This document shows, piece by piece, positions 27,902 to 37,558 of a stretch of DNA of 64,000 nucleotides. The stretch comes from Ureibacillus chungkukjangi (lineage in GTDB: Bacteria > Bacillota > Bacilli > Bacillales_A > Planococcaceae), in NCBI RefSeq assembly GCF_003217295.1, contig NZ_QJTJ01000001.1:302618-366617 (forward strand). The letters run 5' to 3'. Made by a program: the position numbers and the translations under genes. Each line of letters begins with the position of its first letter. Position 1 is the first letter of the stretch. The notes beneath the pieces were generated by a model that was given only the letters and a program-made list of their open reading frames with translations, made no database searches and was not told the origin of the DNA.

Positions 27902-28756
27902 TTAAATTGTCGAACTCACAACAGGGAGCTTTGTTTCAAATTGTTTTTGTAACTTACGAGTCCACTCACCAATTTCTCTACCATTAATGGCATTTCCATC
28001 AACTTCAATAACAGGAGTAATTTCCGATGTTGTTGAAGAAACGAATAATTCATCCATTTGTAGAGCCTCGTCTTTTGTAAATGCTTCTTCTTTTACAGGA
28101 AGTCCAATATCATTTGCACATGTTAAAATTACAGTTCGAGTAATCCCTCTTAAAATAAAATTATCTGCAGGGTGGGTATATAAAACACCATCTTTAATGC
28201 CGAATACATTAGTAGAGGAACCTTCTGTAATTGTTTCCCCACGGTGTAAAATCGCTTCATAACAACCTTTTTCATGTGCTTCTTGTTTTGCAAGTACTGC
28301 ACCTAACAGATTAAGTGATTTAATATCACAGCGTAACCAACGAATATCCTCTGCAAATGTAGCTTTTACACCAATTTTACAATTTTCAACAGAGCGAGCT
28401 GCTTCTTTTACATTTCCAGTTAACACCGGTAGTACGTCATCTCCAGGGAATAGGTGGTTACGTGAAGAAGCACCACGTGTTATTTGGAAGTATAAATTAC
28501 CTGTTTTCAATTCGTTTGCTTCAACTAATTCATGCAATAGTTGGTGTAACTTATGTTTTGTATAAGGAATGGTAATTTTAATTTTTTCTGCACTAGCATA
28601 GAATCTGTCAATGTGCTCTGTAGCAGTAAACATCTCACCATCATATACTTTGATAACTTCATAAACACCATCACCAAATTGATAGCCTCTATCTTCCTTA
28701 TCAATGGATACTAATTTGTCTTCTACAATTTTATCATTCCACAAAGCGTAGCTCAT
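27902..28756 (-). CDS. dat: D-amino-acid (D-alanine) aminotransferase
   Basis: 284-aa fold-type IV PLP transaminase that makes D-glutamate/D-alanine for peptidoglycan. The PLP lysine is in CDIKSLNLLGAVLAKQEA (Lys146), and the phosphate-binding and substrate motifs ITEGSSTNVFGIKDG and RGITR are present. Length matches D-alanine transaminases (about 280 aa). It follows pepV by 19 bp, so the pair is probably one transcript and may handle D- and L-amino acids from peptide or wall turnover (inference). Confidence 0.93.
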   Translation of the reverse strand: MSYALWNDKIVEDKLVSIDKEDRGYQFGDGVYEVIKVYDGEMFTATEHIDRFYASAEKIKITIPYTKHKLHQLLHELVEANELKTGNLYFQITRGASSRNHLFPGDDVLPVLTGNVKEAARSVENCKIGVKATFAEDIRWLRCDIKSLNLLGAVLAKQEAHEKGCYEAILHRGETITEGSSTNVFGIKDGVLYTHPADNFILRGITRTVILTCANDIGLPVKEEAFTKDEALQMDELFVSSTTSEITPVIEVDGNAINGREIGEWTRKLQKQFETKLPVVSSTI

Positions 28757-28775
28757 AAAACCAATCCTTTTACCT

Positions 28776-30170
28776 TTATTTTTTTCCTGCTAACTCTACA
28801 ATCGCTTCAGCATAAATAGCTGCTGCTCTTACCAAATTATCGACTACTACAAACTCGTCAGCTTGGTGAGCAACATCTGGCTCACCCGGGAATAGCATGC
28901 CGAATGCCACACCTTTTTTCATCGTTCGTGCATAAGTGCCTCCACCAGTTGATAATGGCTTCGAGTTATCTACAGTATATTTTCGATAAACATTCAGTAA
29001 TGTTTGAACAAATTCATCTTCTTCTGGAACATAGTGTGGAGCTGAATTTGATGCAACATCAAGTGCAAAGCCAAAAGCAGCTGCTTGCTGAGTTGCTTCT
29101 GTAATTTTCTCTTCAAATGGATAGCTAACTGAATAACGCATACTAACCTGAACATGGCCCCCGCGTTTTTGGTGGAATAAGACAACACCTGGATTTAATG
29201 TGGTATGACCGGACATTTCATCGTAGTAATCTAGCTTTACATTGCTTCCATAATGATCTTCATCAAACGTATTGACCATAAATGAAACAAATTCCAGACT
29301 CGCCTTCGTAGTTACTATATTTTGAAGGAATTTAGATAATAGTACAGCTGCATTTCTTCCTTTTTCAGGCTCCATTGCATGTGCTGCTTTACCCTTCATA
29401 GTTATTATATATCTACCGTCTTCATTCGTTAATGTACCTTCTGTGCTATTTTCTTGTAAAAAGGCTTTAAACGCTTCTTCGATTGAAGGTGTTACATTTT
29501 GAATAATCGCATTTGCTGTATCTGGTACCATATTTGAACGCACGCCAGCTTTAAAAGCAATAATTTGCTCATCCTCTTCTATGTTTCCTTTTTGAGAAAA
29601 GTCTAAGATTGATATACCCTTCTCAGCATTAATCAAAGGAAAATCTGCATCAGGAGCAAAGCCGATTGTTGGCATTTCTTCTTTCGTGAAATAATGATCA
29701 ACACAACGGAAGCCACTTTCTTCATCTGTCCCAATAATCATTCGAACTCTTTTATCCAGTTCAATTCCAGCGTCCTTGATCATTTTCATCGCTAGATATG
29801 CAGCCATCGTTGGCCCTTTGTCATCAATTGCTCCACGGCCATATAATTTTCCATCAACAACTTCCCCTTTAAATGGAGGATGTGTCCAAGAATCACCCAC
29901 AGGCACTACATCTACATGACATAAAATACCTAGTAGTTCTTCCCCTGCACCCATTTCAAGATGACCAGCATAGTTATCAATATTTTTTGCAGTAAATCCT
30001 TGCTGCTCTCCAATTGTAAGCATATACTGCAATGCCTTTAATGGACCTTCACCAAAAGGAGCATTCCCGCTTGACGTTTCAGGATCAAGTACACTTTCAA
30101 TTTGGATTAACTGTTGCAATTCTGAAACTAGCTCTGCCTTTCTAGATTCAGCTAATTTTATCCAATCCAT
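28776..30170 (-). CDS. pepV: Dipeptidase PepV (M20 family)
   Basis: 464-aa zinc dipeptidase of the PepV type. Metal motifs: LGILCHVDVVPVGDSW (about residue 85), YGRGAIDDKGPTMAAY, IGTDEESGFRC, and the late His in GEPDVAHQADEF. A lid domain insertion is consistent with length. The ATG at 30170 is seven bases after AAGAGGTGG; an in-frame GTG three codons earlier overlaps the ribosome site. Upstream gene of the pepV-dat pair. Confidence 0.94.
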   Translation of the reverse strand: MDWIKLAESRKAELVSELQQLIQIESVLDPETSSGNAPFGEGPLKALQYMLTIGEQQGFTAKNIDNYAGHLEMGAGEELLGILCHVDVVPVGDSWTHPPFKGEVVDGKLYGRGAIDDKGPTMAAYLAMKMIKDAGIELDKRVRMIIGTDEESGFRCVDHYFTKEEMPTIGFAPDADFPLINAEKGISILDFSQKGNIEEDEQIIAFKAGVRSNMVPDTANAIIQNVTPSIEEAFKAFLQENSTEGTLTNEDGRYIITMKGKAAHAMEPEKGRNAAVLLSKFLQNIVTTKASLEFVSFMVNTFDEDHYGSNVKLDYYDEMSGHTTLNPGVVLFHQKRGGHVQVSMRYSVSYPFEEKITEATQQAAAFGFALDVASNSAPHYVPEEDEFVQTLLNVYRKYTVDNSKPLSTGGGTYARTMKKGVAFGMLFPGEPDVAHQADEFVVVDNLVRAAAIYAEAIVELAGKK

Positions 30171-30335
30171 TTTTACCACCTCTTTACTTAATTACGACCA
30201 TTTTACTCCTTCTAAAAGAAAGTACAAGCATATTTGTCATAAAAGTGTCTTATTGTTCGTATTATCGAATTATAAACCTATTATAAAAATTGTATTAATT
30301 AACTGAGAATTATGGAAAAATTAATAGATTGCTGA

Positions 30336-30486
30336 TATAATGTCCTTGTCATAGTAAAATACTTGACAAAAAAATTTATAAAGGGGATGTCTAAGGCAGA
30401 AATTTAATTAGCCTGGTGCCTCTGCACTAATGTCGTCCGCTAGTCTTTGCCATGAGAATTAAGACCGAAGGAGTGGTTCATTTTTT
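30336..30486 (+). promoter_or_regulatory. ytzE leader with possible structured RNA
   Basis: A TATAAT at 30336-30341 is a candidate -10, leaving a leader of about 140 nt. Positions 30382-30480 are markedly richer in G+C than the flanks. A GTGC-CTCT-GCAC mini-hairpin (near 30415) and a longer pairing of CCGCT with AGTGG, with inner TCTT/AAGA, would partly mask the ribosome site. No known riboswitch class was recognised. Confidence 0.4.
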
Positions 30487-30708
30487 ATGAAACCAACTAC
30501 TGACAGAATGCTTAATCGTATTAAAGACGTGTACATGTTTATCCTTGATAGAGGAACAGTATCTACACAGGATTTAGTCGAAGAGTTCAATATCACTCCT
30601 CGCACCATTCAAAGAGATTTGAATGTGTTAGCCTTTAATGACCTGGTAACAAGCCCAAGTCGAGGCAGATGGACAACGACGAAGAAAAAAGTTAAATTAT
30701 CATCTTAG
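30487..30708 (+). CDS. ytzE: YtzE, small DeoR-type HTH protein
   Basis: 73-aa protein that is almost only a winged helix-turn-helix of the DeoR type: VYMFILDRGTVSTQDLVEEFNITPRTIQRDLNVLAFNDLV. It lacks the sugar-phosphate sensor domain of full DeoR regulators, as does B. subtilis YtzE, which has the same size. Likely a DNA-binding regulator; targets unknown. AAGGAG is far enough upstream of the ATG (about 12 nt). Adjacent to pepV (divergent) and to ytzG (convergent). Confidence 0.88.
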   Translation: MKPTTDRMLNRIKDVYMFILDRGTVSTQDLVEEFNITPRTIQRDLNVLAFNDLVTSPSRGRWTTTKKKVKLSS

Positions 30709-30838
30709 ATAGAATGCAACAAATTCCGCTGTTTCACTCATGAGGAAAGTTTGCTGTAAAACACTTCTTTAGTATTTTTCACCTTAAGCTTATGCGAACT
30801 GTTGCTGACATTACGATTAGTAACATATTTTAATATAA

Positions 30839-30873
30839 AAAAAGAATGACCTTTCGTCGGGGTCATTCTTTTT
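30839..30873. terminator. Terminator between ytzE and ytzG
   Basis: AAAGAATGACC / GGGTCATTCTTT stem with flanking A and T tracts, 19 bases past the ytzG stop on the minus strand; usable from both sides. Confidence 0.88.
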
Positions 30874-30891
30874 GTTCTTTGTCAGAAGTAT

Positions 30892-31599
30892 TTAGTTTAT
30901 TAAGCTTTTTAATTCTTCTTCAGTCAACTCACGGTAATCTCCTAATTCAAGAGACTCATCCAGCACTAAGCTTCCCATCGATAACCTTTTCAGGTAAGTT
31001 ACTTTCTTTCCGACAGATTCAAACATTCGCTTAACCTGATGGAACTTTCCTTCCTGAATAGTAAGCTCAATCTCCGAACGTGGGCCTGAGCTTAATATTA
31101 CAAGTTCTCCAGGCTTAGTTACATATCCATCATCCAATTCCACACCTTGTTTAAACGCCTCAATATCAGACTGGGTAACTTCCCCATCAATTTTGGCGTA
31201 ATAGGTTTTTGGTACATGCTTTTTTGGCGACAACAGATTATGACTCAATTGACCATCATTAGTAATCAATAACAAGCCTTCTGTATCTTTGTCCAGCCGA
31301 CCAACTGGAAATGGCTTGAAATGCTGTGCTAAGGGATCTAATAAGTCTATAACTGTTTTATCAACATTGTCTTCTGTAGCTGAAATCACCCCAGGAGGCT
31401 TGTGCATCATCAGATAGATAAATTCCGTATAGTCGACCCTTTCACCAAAAACACTGACCTCCTGTACTTCAGGATCCACATGCATGGAGGAGTCTTTTAC
31501 AACATCTCCATCCACGGTTACTCCCTTTTGCTTTAATAATTGTTTCACTTCTTTACGGGTCCCATAGCCCATATTTGCTAATAATTTATCTAACCGCAT
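30892..31599 (-). CDS. ytzG: RsuA/RluB-family pseudouridine synthase
   Basis: 235-aa pseudouridine synthase. S4 RNA-binding domain at residues 1-60 (MRLDKLLANMGYGTRKEVKQLL), then the RsuA catalytic domain with the aspartate in VGRLDKDTEGLLLITNDG. Closest to the 16S rRNA-type RsuA group; exact target not determinable. It lies 15 bp after murJ on the same strand, as in B. subtilis ytgP-ytzG. AGGAGGG precedes the ATG. Confidence 0.92.
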   Translation of the reverse strand: MRLDKLLANMGYGTRKEVKQLLKQKGVTVDGDVVKDSSMHVDPEVQEVSVFGERVDYTEFIYLMMHKPPGVISATEDNVDKTVIDLLDPLAQHFKPFPVGRLDKDTEGLLLITNDGQLSHNLLSPKKHVPKTYYAKIDGEVTQSDIEAFKQGVELDDGYVTKPGELVILSSGPRSEIELTIQEGKFHQVKRMFESVGKKVTYLKRLSMGSLVLDESLELGDYRELTEEELKSLIN

Positions 31600-31613
31600 T
31601 TGACTAGACCCTC

Positions 31614-33227
31614 CTATTTAAATCCGAATTTGTTTGCTATTTTTGTAATTCGCCCACCCAATAATTTTTGAGCAAGCTTTAAACGGAATGACAGATATCC
31701 ATAAACAACCATTCCAACACCTACAGAAAGCATCAAGTAAAGAGCTTCAAGCAGTTTACCAGAAGGAACTGTTATTGAATAAAGTACTTTATTCACAATT
31801 AACACGGAGATAGCCATCACTAAAGTTAAAATACATATTAAAATAATTCGTCTAAATACGAGCTTAGAACTATAATGCAATGCTTTATGAATAACGATTA
31901 TATTAATGATGATTGTAACCCCATATCCTAGAGCCGTAGCTAATAGAGCTCCATCCACTTCCATTAATCTAATCAGCGGTGTATTTAATGTCAGCTTGAC
32001 CAATACCCCTGTTAATAAACTAAAAATAATCCACTTTTGATAATCGATACCTTGAAGAATTGCTGCTGTTACTGAAAATAGTGCAAATAGAATAGCCAGA
32101 GGGGCATAGTGTGCCAGAACTTCTGCCCCCATCTCACTCTGTTCAAATAACACGTGGTAAATACCTGGTGCTAATATCGAAATTCCAATACTGGCCGGAA
32201 TTGTGATGAATAGTAAAATTTGATAGGTTTTATCTAATGAGCTTCGAAGAATGTCAAATTCTCCAAGTGTATAATGTTTGGTAATCGATGGAATCAAGGC
32301 CATAGAAAAGCCTGTTGCCAGCATTACAGGGATAATCACAATTTTCTGCGTTGTCAAATTTAGCATCGTTAAATACGTATCAGTCACACTAGCTAACCCA
32401 ATGGAAATCATTGCACTATTAAACGTTAGCATATCGACTAATTGGAATAAGGAGCTCGCCATTCCAACAAATACAAACGGGATCGAATACTTAATAATTT
32501 CGGTATATATATCTTTGTATGATAGTTCCCCAGATGAAACACTCTCTAGCTTAAGTGTGTTAAACTCCGTTTTGTATTTTTTCCAATAAAAATATAGAAC
32601 GAACAATCCACCAATTGCACCTATAAAGGCTGCGAACACAGCAAATTTAATTGCCGTTTCAGGTTTTCCTCCTAATAGGACAACAACCACAAATGATCCA
32701 CCAAGCAACACAATTATACGAACAATTTGTTCAACTAATTGCGAAACGGAAGTCGGCATGTAATGGCTATACCCTTGGAAAAAACCACGTATTAAACTCA
32801 TCACTGGAACTGCCAACAATGCAAAACTTACCCAGCGAATTACAGAAGCAATTTGATCTACCGTATATATCTGTTCATCATCTTTAATAACAATATTCGC
32901 TATTGGATTTGCCAGCAAATTAAGGAGCACAAATGAGATAACCCCAGTTATAAACATTACTAAAATTCCAGATTTAAAGAGCTTTCTACCTGCTTCATAG
33001 TCATTGATTGCATTATACTTCGAAACAAATTTTGATACGCCAAGAGGTAATCCAGATATCGCAATAGATAACATAATATTATAAGGGATATACGCATATT
33101 GGTATAAGCCCAGAGTCTCTTCCCCACCAACGATTGAATAGAATGGGAAAAGATAAACTAACCCAAGAACCTTCGACAGAAACAAACCGACTGTTAATAT
33201 CGCCGTTCCCTTCATTAATGATGACAT
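31614..33227 (-). CDS. murJ: Lipid II flippase MurJ (YtgP, MOP superfamily)
   Basis: 537-aa polytopic membrane protein with about 14 hydrophobic segments, opening MSSLMKGTAILTVGLFLSKVLG. MOP/MviN-type fold; B. subtilis YtgP is MurJ, which flips lipid II for peptidoglycan synthesis. SpoVB-type paralogues have a similar build, so assignment rests on synteny with ytzG, ytzE and ytfP. Probably co-transcribed with ytzG. Confidence 0.88.
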   Translation of the reverse strand: MSSLMKGTAILTVGLFLSKVLGLVYLFPFYSIVGGEETLGLYQYAYIPYNIMLSIAISGLPLGVSKFVSKYNAINDYEAGRKLFKSGILVMFITGVISFVLLNLLANPIANIVIKDDEQIYTVDQIASVIRWVSFALLAVPVMSLIRGFFQGYSHYMPTSVSQLVEQIVRIIVLLGGSFVVVVLLGGKPETAIKFAVFAAFIGAIGGLFVLYFYWKKYKTEFNTLKLESVSSGELSYKDIYTEIIKYSIPFVFVGMASSLFQLVDMLTFNSAMISIGLASVTDTYLTMLNLTTQKIVIIPVMLATGFSMALIPSITKHYTLGEFDILRSSLDKTYQILLFITIPASIGISILAPGIYHVLFEQSEMGAEVLAHYAPLAILFALFSVTAAILQGIDYQKWIIFSLLTGVLVKLTLNTPLIRLMEVDGALLATALGYGVTIIINIIVIHKALHYSSKLVFRRIILICILTLVMAISVLIVNKVLYSITVPSGKLLEALYLMLSVGVGMVVYGYLSFRLKLAQKLLGGRITKIANKFGFK

Positions 33228-33365
33228 AAAAACATCCCAATCTTTATGAAATTGTTAAAAATATGTATTAAAAAATAGGCTTTTTAGAATTACTATACTA
33301 AGTAAGCTGTATCTTTAATGTTATTATTAGAAAAATAAAAGCCGACTGAAATAGTCGACGATTTC

Positions 33366-33380
33366 AAACAATTATTGTTT
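33366..33380. promoter_or_regulatory. Perfect palindrome in the murJ/ytfP divergent region
   Basis: AAACAATTATTGTTT is a perfect 15-bp palindrome in the 293-bp gap between divergent murJ and ytfP. It could be an operator. It does not match the PerR, Fur, Zur or FapR consensus that I know. Confidence 0.3.
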
Positions 33381-33520
33381 CGAAAACGAATCTACATGTT
33401 AGTTTACATGTGAAAGTCGATTAACTCAAATAGTTTCTTCATAATTATGTATAATGTGGAGAGTAGTTAAGTCTATAGGCATTAAATAAATGAGAAACTT
33501 CTAGAAAGCGAGAAACAAAA

Positions 33521-34777
33521 ATGATTGATGTAATTGTAATTGGCGGAGGTCCCTCCGGATTAATGGCAGCCATCGCAGCTGCAGAACAAAAGAAAAAAGT
33601 TGTATTAATAGAAAAAGGAAGCAAGCTCGGTAAAAAGCTAGCGATTTCAGGCGGTGGCAGATGTAATGTTACAAATCGTTTATCAGCTGATGAAATTATT
33701 AAGCATATACCAGGAAATGGCCGCTTCCTTTATAGCCCTTTTACCGTTTATAACAATGAAAATATAATCGAGTTTTTTGAAGGTCTTGGCGTAGCACTTA
33801 AAGAAGAAGATCACGGCCGCATGTTCCCTGTTTCCAACCGTGCTTCTGATGTTGTAGAAGCATTAGTCGGAGAATTGAAGCGTCTCCACGTAGATATCAA
33901 GCTCCACACAGCTGTTGCGAAATTATTAATGGATGACGAGAAAATTTTAGGCGTGCGCTTAGCTGATGGAACAGAACTTTTAGCCAAAGCAGTCGTTGTT
34001 GCTGTAGGTGGTAAAGCTGTACCACAAACAGGTTCTACTGGTGATGGTTATCCGTGGGCAGAACGTGCTGGGCATACTGTAACAGAGCTTTATCCTACAG
34101 AAGTGCCCGTGACATCAAAAGAGCCTTTCATTCAATCTCGTGAATTACAGGGTCTTGCTTTACGAGATGTTGCCGTTTCAGTTCTAAATAAAAAAGGAAA
34201 AGCCATCATCACACATCAAATGGACATGCTTTTTACCCATTTTGGTGTAAGTGGTCCTGCTGTTTTACGATGCAGCCAATTCATCGTTAAAGAACGCAAA
34301 AAAAATGGCGGTGCACCTGTCCAGCTTCAAATTCAGACATTAACAGATTTCAACGAAGAAACCTGCTTACAATTTTTAAACAAGCTGGGTAAAGAAGACC
34401 CGAAAAAATCAGTGAAAAATGTTTGGAAATCTGTGGCTCCAGAAAGATGGCTACTGTTTCTAATGGAACGTGCAGGTATCGACCCGTCCATTACAGTTGC
34501 TGAGCTTTCACAGGAAAAAATTCGTCAATTGGCTCGTGAGCTTGTAGGCTTTACTATGGATGTTCACGGTACACAGCCCCTTGAAAAAGCCTTTGTAACA
34601 GGCGGCGGCGTTTCCGTAAAAGAGATTGAACCTAAAACGATGGCCTCAAAAATGAAACCAGGTCTATTCTTCTGCGGTGAAATTTTAGACATTCACGGAT
34701 ACACAGGTGGATACAATATCACTAGTGCACTAGTAACCGGTCGCATCGCTGGCATGAGTGCAGGTTCGATGAAATAA
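33521..34777 (+). CDS. ytfP: YtfP, HI0933-family FAD-dependent oxidoreductase
   Basis: 418-aa flavoprotein. The dinucleotide motif [20 protein letters not shown] is at the N-terminus, then [24 protein letters not shown], a signature of the HI0933/YtfP family; [15 protein letters not shown] and [17 protein letters not shown] form the second FAD-binding parts. Substrate unknown. Divergent from murJ. It is followed by a terminator and a 52-bp repeat array. Confidence 0.92.
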   Translation: MIDVIVIGGGPSGLMAAIAAAEQKKKVVLIEKGSKLGKKLAISGGGRCNVTNRLSADEIIKHIPGNGRFLYSPFTVYNNENIIEFFEGLGVALKEEDHGRMFPVSNRASDVVEALVGELKRLHVDIKLHTAVAKLLMDDEKILGVRLADGTELLAKAVVVAVGGKAVPQTGSTGDGYPWAERAGHTVTELYPTEVPVTSKEPFIQSRELQGLALRDVAVSVLNKKGKAIITHQMDMLFTHFGVSGPAVLRCSQFIVKERKKNGGAPVQLQIQTLTDFNEETCLQFLNKLGKEDPKKSVKNVWKSVAPERWLLFLMERAGIDPSITVAELSQEKIRQLARELVGFTMDVHGTQPLEKAFVTGGGVSVKEIEPKTMASKMKPGLFFCGEILDIHGYTGGYNITSALVTGRIAGMSAGSMK

Positions 34778-34800
34778 TTATATTAAGGTTACAAGAAGAT

Positions 34801-34853
34801 AAAGGGCGACTGATGAAAGCTATTGGAAAAGCTTTGGTTAGTTGTCCTTTTTC
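34801..34853 (+). terminator. ytfP terminator
   Basis: AAAGGGCGACT pairs with AGTTGTCCTTT (two G-T pairs) around an inner AAAGC/GCTTT stem and is followed by a T run. Confidence 0.7.
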
Positions 34854-34904
34854 TATTTTTTGATAAAGCTACTACTACCGTTAGGTGTTTGGGTGTTTGG
34901 GTGT

Positions 34905-35140
34905 TTTCGAGTTGAGAGATGCTTGTCTCTTTTACCGGTTACGCCTTTTCGATGCTTTCGGGGCACTGAGAACGTCCCTCTTTTACCGATTACTACGCTT
35001 CTCCTCTTTTTGGGGCACTGACACCGATTCTCTTTTACCGATCACTATGCTTCTCCTCTTTTCGGGGCACTGACATCGATTCTCTCTTACCGATTACAAC
35101 ACTTCTCTGCTTTTCGGGGCACTGACACTCTACTATACCC
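34905..35140. repeat. 52-bp tandem repeat array A
   Basis: About four imperfect copies with an exact 52-bp period: the GGGG core of CGGGGCACTGA begins at 34960 and at 35012, and the CTTCTC block at 34998, 35050 and 35102. Each unit carries TTTTACCGATTACTA, a CTTCTCCTCTTTT stretch and GGGGCACTGA. It sits between convergent ytfP and sirC. The left edge has a short GTGTTTGG triplication (34881-34906). No coding potential is supported. Confidence 0.85.
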
Positions 35141-35164
35141 TCGCCATCTGCTCCAGCTAAACTC

Positions 35165-35761
35165 TTATATATTAGAAAGAAAACGCTCCCGTTCCTCTAC
35201 ATCTTTCCGAAGCTTCTCCTGCAATAACTCCTGCAAAAGTTCATATTTTCTGCCTTCATCATTAATCAACAGCTTTATTTTCTCTCTAGCTGTCAATAAA
35301 AAATTCAAATATTCTTCGTAGCTCTCGTCAAAAAACATATTTAAATCCTGCTTTATTTGTTTGGCTAAAAGAGGGCTCGCACCTTCCGTTGATATCGCAA
35401 TCTTTAGCTTTCCTCGTTCCAAATAAGCCATATTATAAAAATTACTATCATTAGGAGAGTCCACGACATTCACAAGCTGATTTCCATCACAACTCTCTTT
35501 AACTAGAGCATTAACTCTACGATTATTTGTCGCAACAATTACAAGAAAGACATGCTTTGTATCACTAGTTTTAAATTCTCTCTCAACCCATTCAACGTCT
35601 CCATTTACAACATATGTATAAAGTGTTTGAGTAAGAGTAGGACTTACCACAACGATTTTCGCACCTTGTCCGAGCAGCATCTTCGCTTTTTTAGATGCCA
35701 CTTCTCCCCCACCTACAATTAGCACTCGTTTATTCTCTAGATCCAGCATTACAGGATACAT
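35165..35761 (-). CDS. sirC: Precorrin-2 dehydrogenase (siroheme synthesis)
   Basis: 198-aa NAD-dependent enzyme that oxidises precorrin-2 to sirohydrochlorin. Rossmann motif RVLIVGGGEVASKKAKMLL followed by VVSPTL, and the family segment AISTEGASPLLAKQIKQDL. The ATG at 35761 is seven bases after AGGAGG; an upstream in-frame start would overlap that site. It is the last gene of the sumT-sirB-yezD-cysJ-cysI-sirC cluster; a hairpin separates it from cysI. Confidence 0.93.
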   Translation of the reverse strand: MYPVMLDLENKRVLIVGGGEVASKKAKMLLGQGAKIVVVSPTLTQTLYTYVVNGDVEWVEREFKTSDTKHVFLVIVATNNRRVNALVKESCDGNQLVNVVDSPNDSNFYNMAYLERGKLKIAISTEGASPLLAKQIKQDLNMFFDESYEEYLNFLLTAREKIKLLINDEGRKYELLQELLQEKLRKDVEERERFLSNI

Positions 35762-35785
35762 CCGTTTCCCTCCTAACATACAAAT

Positions 35786-35812
35786 AAAGGCTGTACGTAA
35801 AATACAGCCTTT
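35786..35812 (-). terminator. Hairpin between cysI and sirC
   Basis: AAAGGCTGTA / TACAGCCTTT, ten base pairs with a short loop. The T run on the minus strand is interrupted (TTTATTTG), so it may be a leaky terminator that lowers sirC expression. Confidence 0.65.
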
Positions 35813-35823
35813 AATATAAACTA

Positions 35824-37545
35824 TTAAGCTTGATTATGGAACTGGCGACCATCTGTAACTGCTTTAACGTAGCCGGCACGGATGACGAAATCACCAAAGT
35901 ATTCGTTATCTAAGCGTTCTTTTGCATAGTGTTCGATAATTGGACGAAGGGTAGATAGGATTTCTTCTTCCCCAATGTTTTCTTTATAAATTTTATTTAA
36001 ACGAGAACCTGTATGACTTGCTCCTAGATAGAAGTTATATTTCCCTGGACCTTTCCCGATAAATCCAATCTCACCCATCGCAGCACGTGAGCAGCCATTT
36101 GGACAGCCTGACATACGAATTGTAATATCTTGATCACGTAAGCCATTGTCATCTAGAATTCCATCAATCTTCTCAATTAATGAAGGTAGATAACGTTCTG
36201 CCTCAGCCATAGCTAGACCACATGTTGGCAGCGCTACACAAGCAATTGAATTGCGACGTAATGCTGAATAGTTGTCGCTTTCAGTTAATTGATATTTCTC
36301 AATAATTTCATTGATCGCTTTTTTAGCTCTAGAACTAACATTTGCAATCACCACATTTTGATTTCCAGTAAATCGGAACTCACCTTTATGAATTTCGGCA
36401 ATTTCACGTAATGCTGTTTTTAATGGGTAATTGTCAAAATCCTTCACACGGCCGTTTTGAATAAATAAAGTGAAATGGTTTTTACCATCTTCACCCTTTA
36501 TCCAGCCGTAACGATCCCCAGTATGCTCAAAGCTAAATGGTTTAGCATCTTCAAACTGGTAACCTAGGCGAGATTCGATTTCTGCTTTAACAGTATCTAA
36601 GCCTAGACGATCGACTGTATATTTAAAACGTGCATATTTACGTACAGAACGATCCCCATAATCACGTTGTACTGTCATGATTTTTTCACACACATCAACG
36701 ATTTTATCCTTCGAAACGTAGCCAATTAAACGGCTAAGCTGTGGATATGTTGCTGTATCGCCATGAGTCATTCCCATGCCGCCACCAATGGCAACATTGA
36801 AGCCCACTAGCTCATTACCTTCTAAAACAGCAATTAGCCCGATATCCTGCGAGAATACATCAACGTCATTTGCTGGTGGGATAGCTATACCGATTTTAAA
36901 TTTACGCGGCAAGTAAAGTGAGCCATAAATCGGTTCTTGTTCTTCCTGTGTATCCACTACTTTTTCTTTATCTAACCAAATCTCATAATACGCATTTGTT
37001 CGAGGCAGTAAATGCTCACTAATTTTAGAAGACCATTCAAAAATCTCTTGATGCAATTCAGATTGGAAGGGGTTAGCATTACACATTACATTTCGGTTTA
37101 CGTCTCCACAGGCTGCAATCGTATCAAATAAAACACTATTTAATTCTTGCATATGTTTCTTCATATTCCACTTTAAAATACCGTGGAATTGAATTGTTTG
37201 ACGCGTTGTGATTTTAAAGGACTGATTCCCATACTTTTCAGCTAGTTCATCCATTTTCAGCCATTGCTCTGCTGTTGCGACACCACCTGGCATACGTACG
37301 CGCACCATGAACTGATAAGCAGGCTCTAATTTCTTTTGTTCACGCTCTAAACGCACATCTCGATCGTCTTGTAAATAGCTTCCATGGAACTTCATAAGAC
37401 GGTTATCCCAATCAGAGATACCAGAGCTTAGTTCTTCTTCCATAGATTCAACAAGAGAGCCACGCAAGTAATTACTTTCTGCTTTTATTTCCTCAACATC
37501 ACTAGGTTTACCTTCTTGAGGTGGTAATACAATTTTTTTTACCAT
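35824..37545 (-). CDS. cysI: Sulfite reductase hemoprotein subunit
   Basis: 573-aa siroheme/4Fe-4S subunit that reduces sulfite to sulfide in cysteine synthesis. The cluster cysteines are visible as [15 protein letters not shown] (C-x5-C) and [19 protein letters not shown] (C-x3-C). The ATG at 37545 has AAGGGGG upstream; a longer open frame reaching back into cysJ has no family similarity. It lies 13 bp after cysJ. Confidence 0.96.
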   Translation of the reverse strand: MVKKIVLPPQEGKPSDVEEIKAESNYLRGSLVESMEEELSSGISDWDNRLMKFHGSYLQDDRDVRLEREQKKLEPAYQFMVRVRMPGGVATAEQWLKMDELAEKYGNQSFKITTRQTIQFHGILKWNMKKHMQELNSVLFDTIAACGDVNRNVMCNANPFQSELHQEIFEWSSKISEHLLPRTNAYYEIWLDKEKVVDTQEEQEPIYGSLYLPRKFKIGIAIPPANDVDVFSQDIGLIAVLEGNELVGFNVAIGGGMGMTHGDTATYPQLSRLIGYVSKDKIVDVCEKIMTVQRDYGDRSVRKYARFKYTVDRLGLDTVKAEIESRLGYQFEDAKPFSFEHTGDRYGWIKGEDGKNHFTLFIQNGRVKDFDNYPLKTALREIAEIHKGEFRFTGNQNVVIANVSSRAKKAINEIIEKYQLTESDNYSALRRNSIACVALPTCGLAMAEAERYLPSLIEKIDGILDDNGLRDQDITIRMSGCPNGCSRAAMGEIGFIGKGPGKYNFYLGASHTGSRLNKIYKENIGEEEILSTLRPIIEHYAKERLDNEYFGDFVIRAGYVKAVTDGRQFHNQA

Positions 37546-37558
37546 TCGTACTTCCCCC

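Noticed and set aside
30389..30409. Six-codon upstream reading frame (MSKAEI) in the ytzE leader
   Set aside because: The AAAGGGG sequence directly abuts its ATG with no spacing, and nothing else supports translation.
33341..33360. Intrinsic terminator or attenuator in the murJ leader
   Set aside because: The stem CGACT/AGTCG is only five base pairs, too weak to call despite a T-rich tail on the minus strand.
34885..35073. Open reading frame of 62 codons on the plus strand in array A
   Set aside because: It consists of repeat sequence, lacks a Shine-Dalgarno and gives a low-complexity translation.
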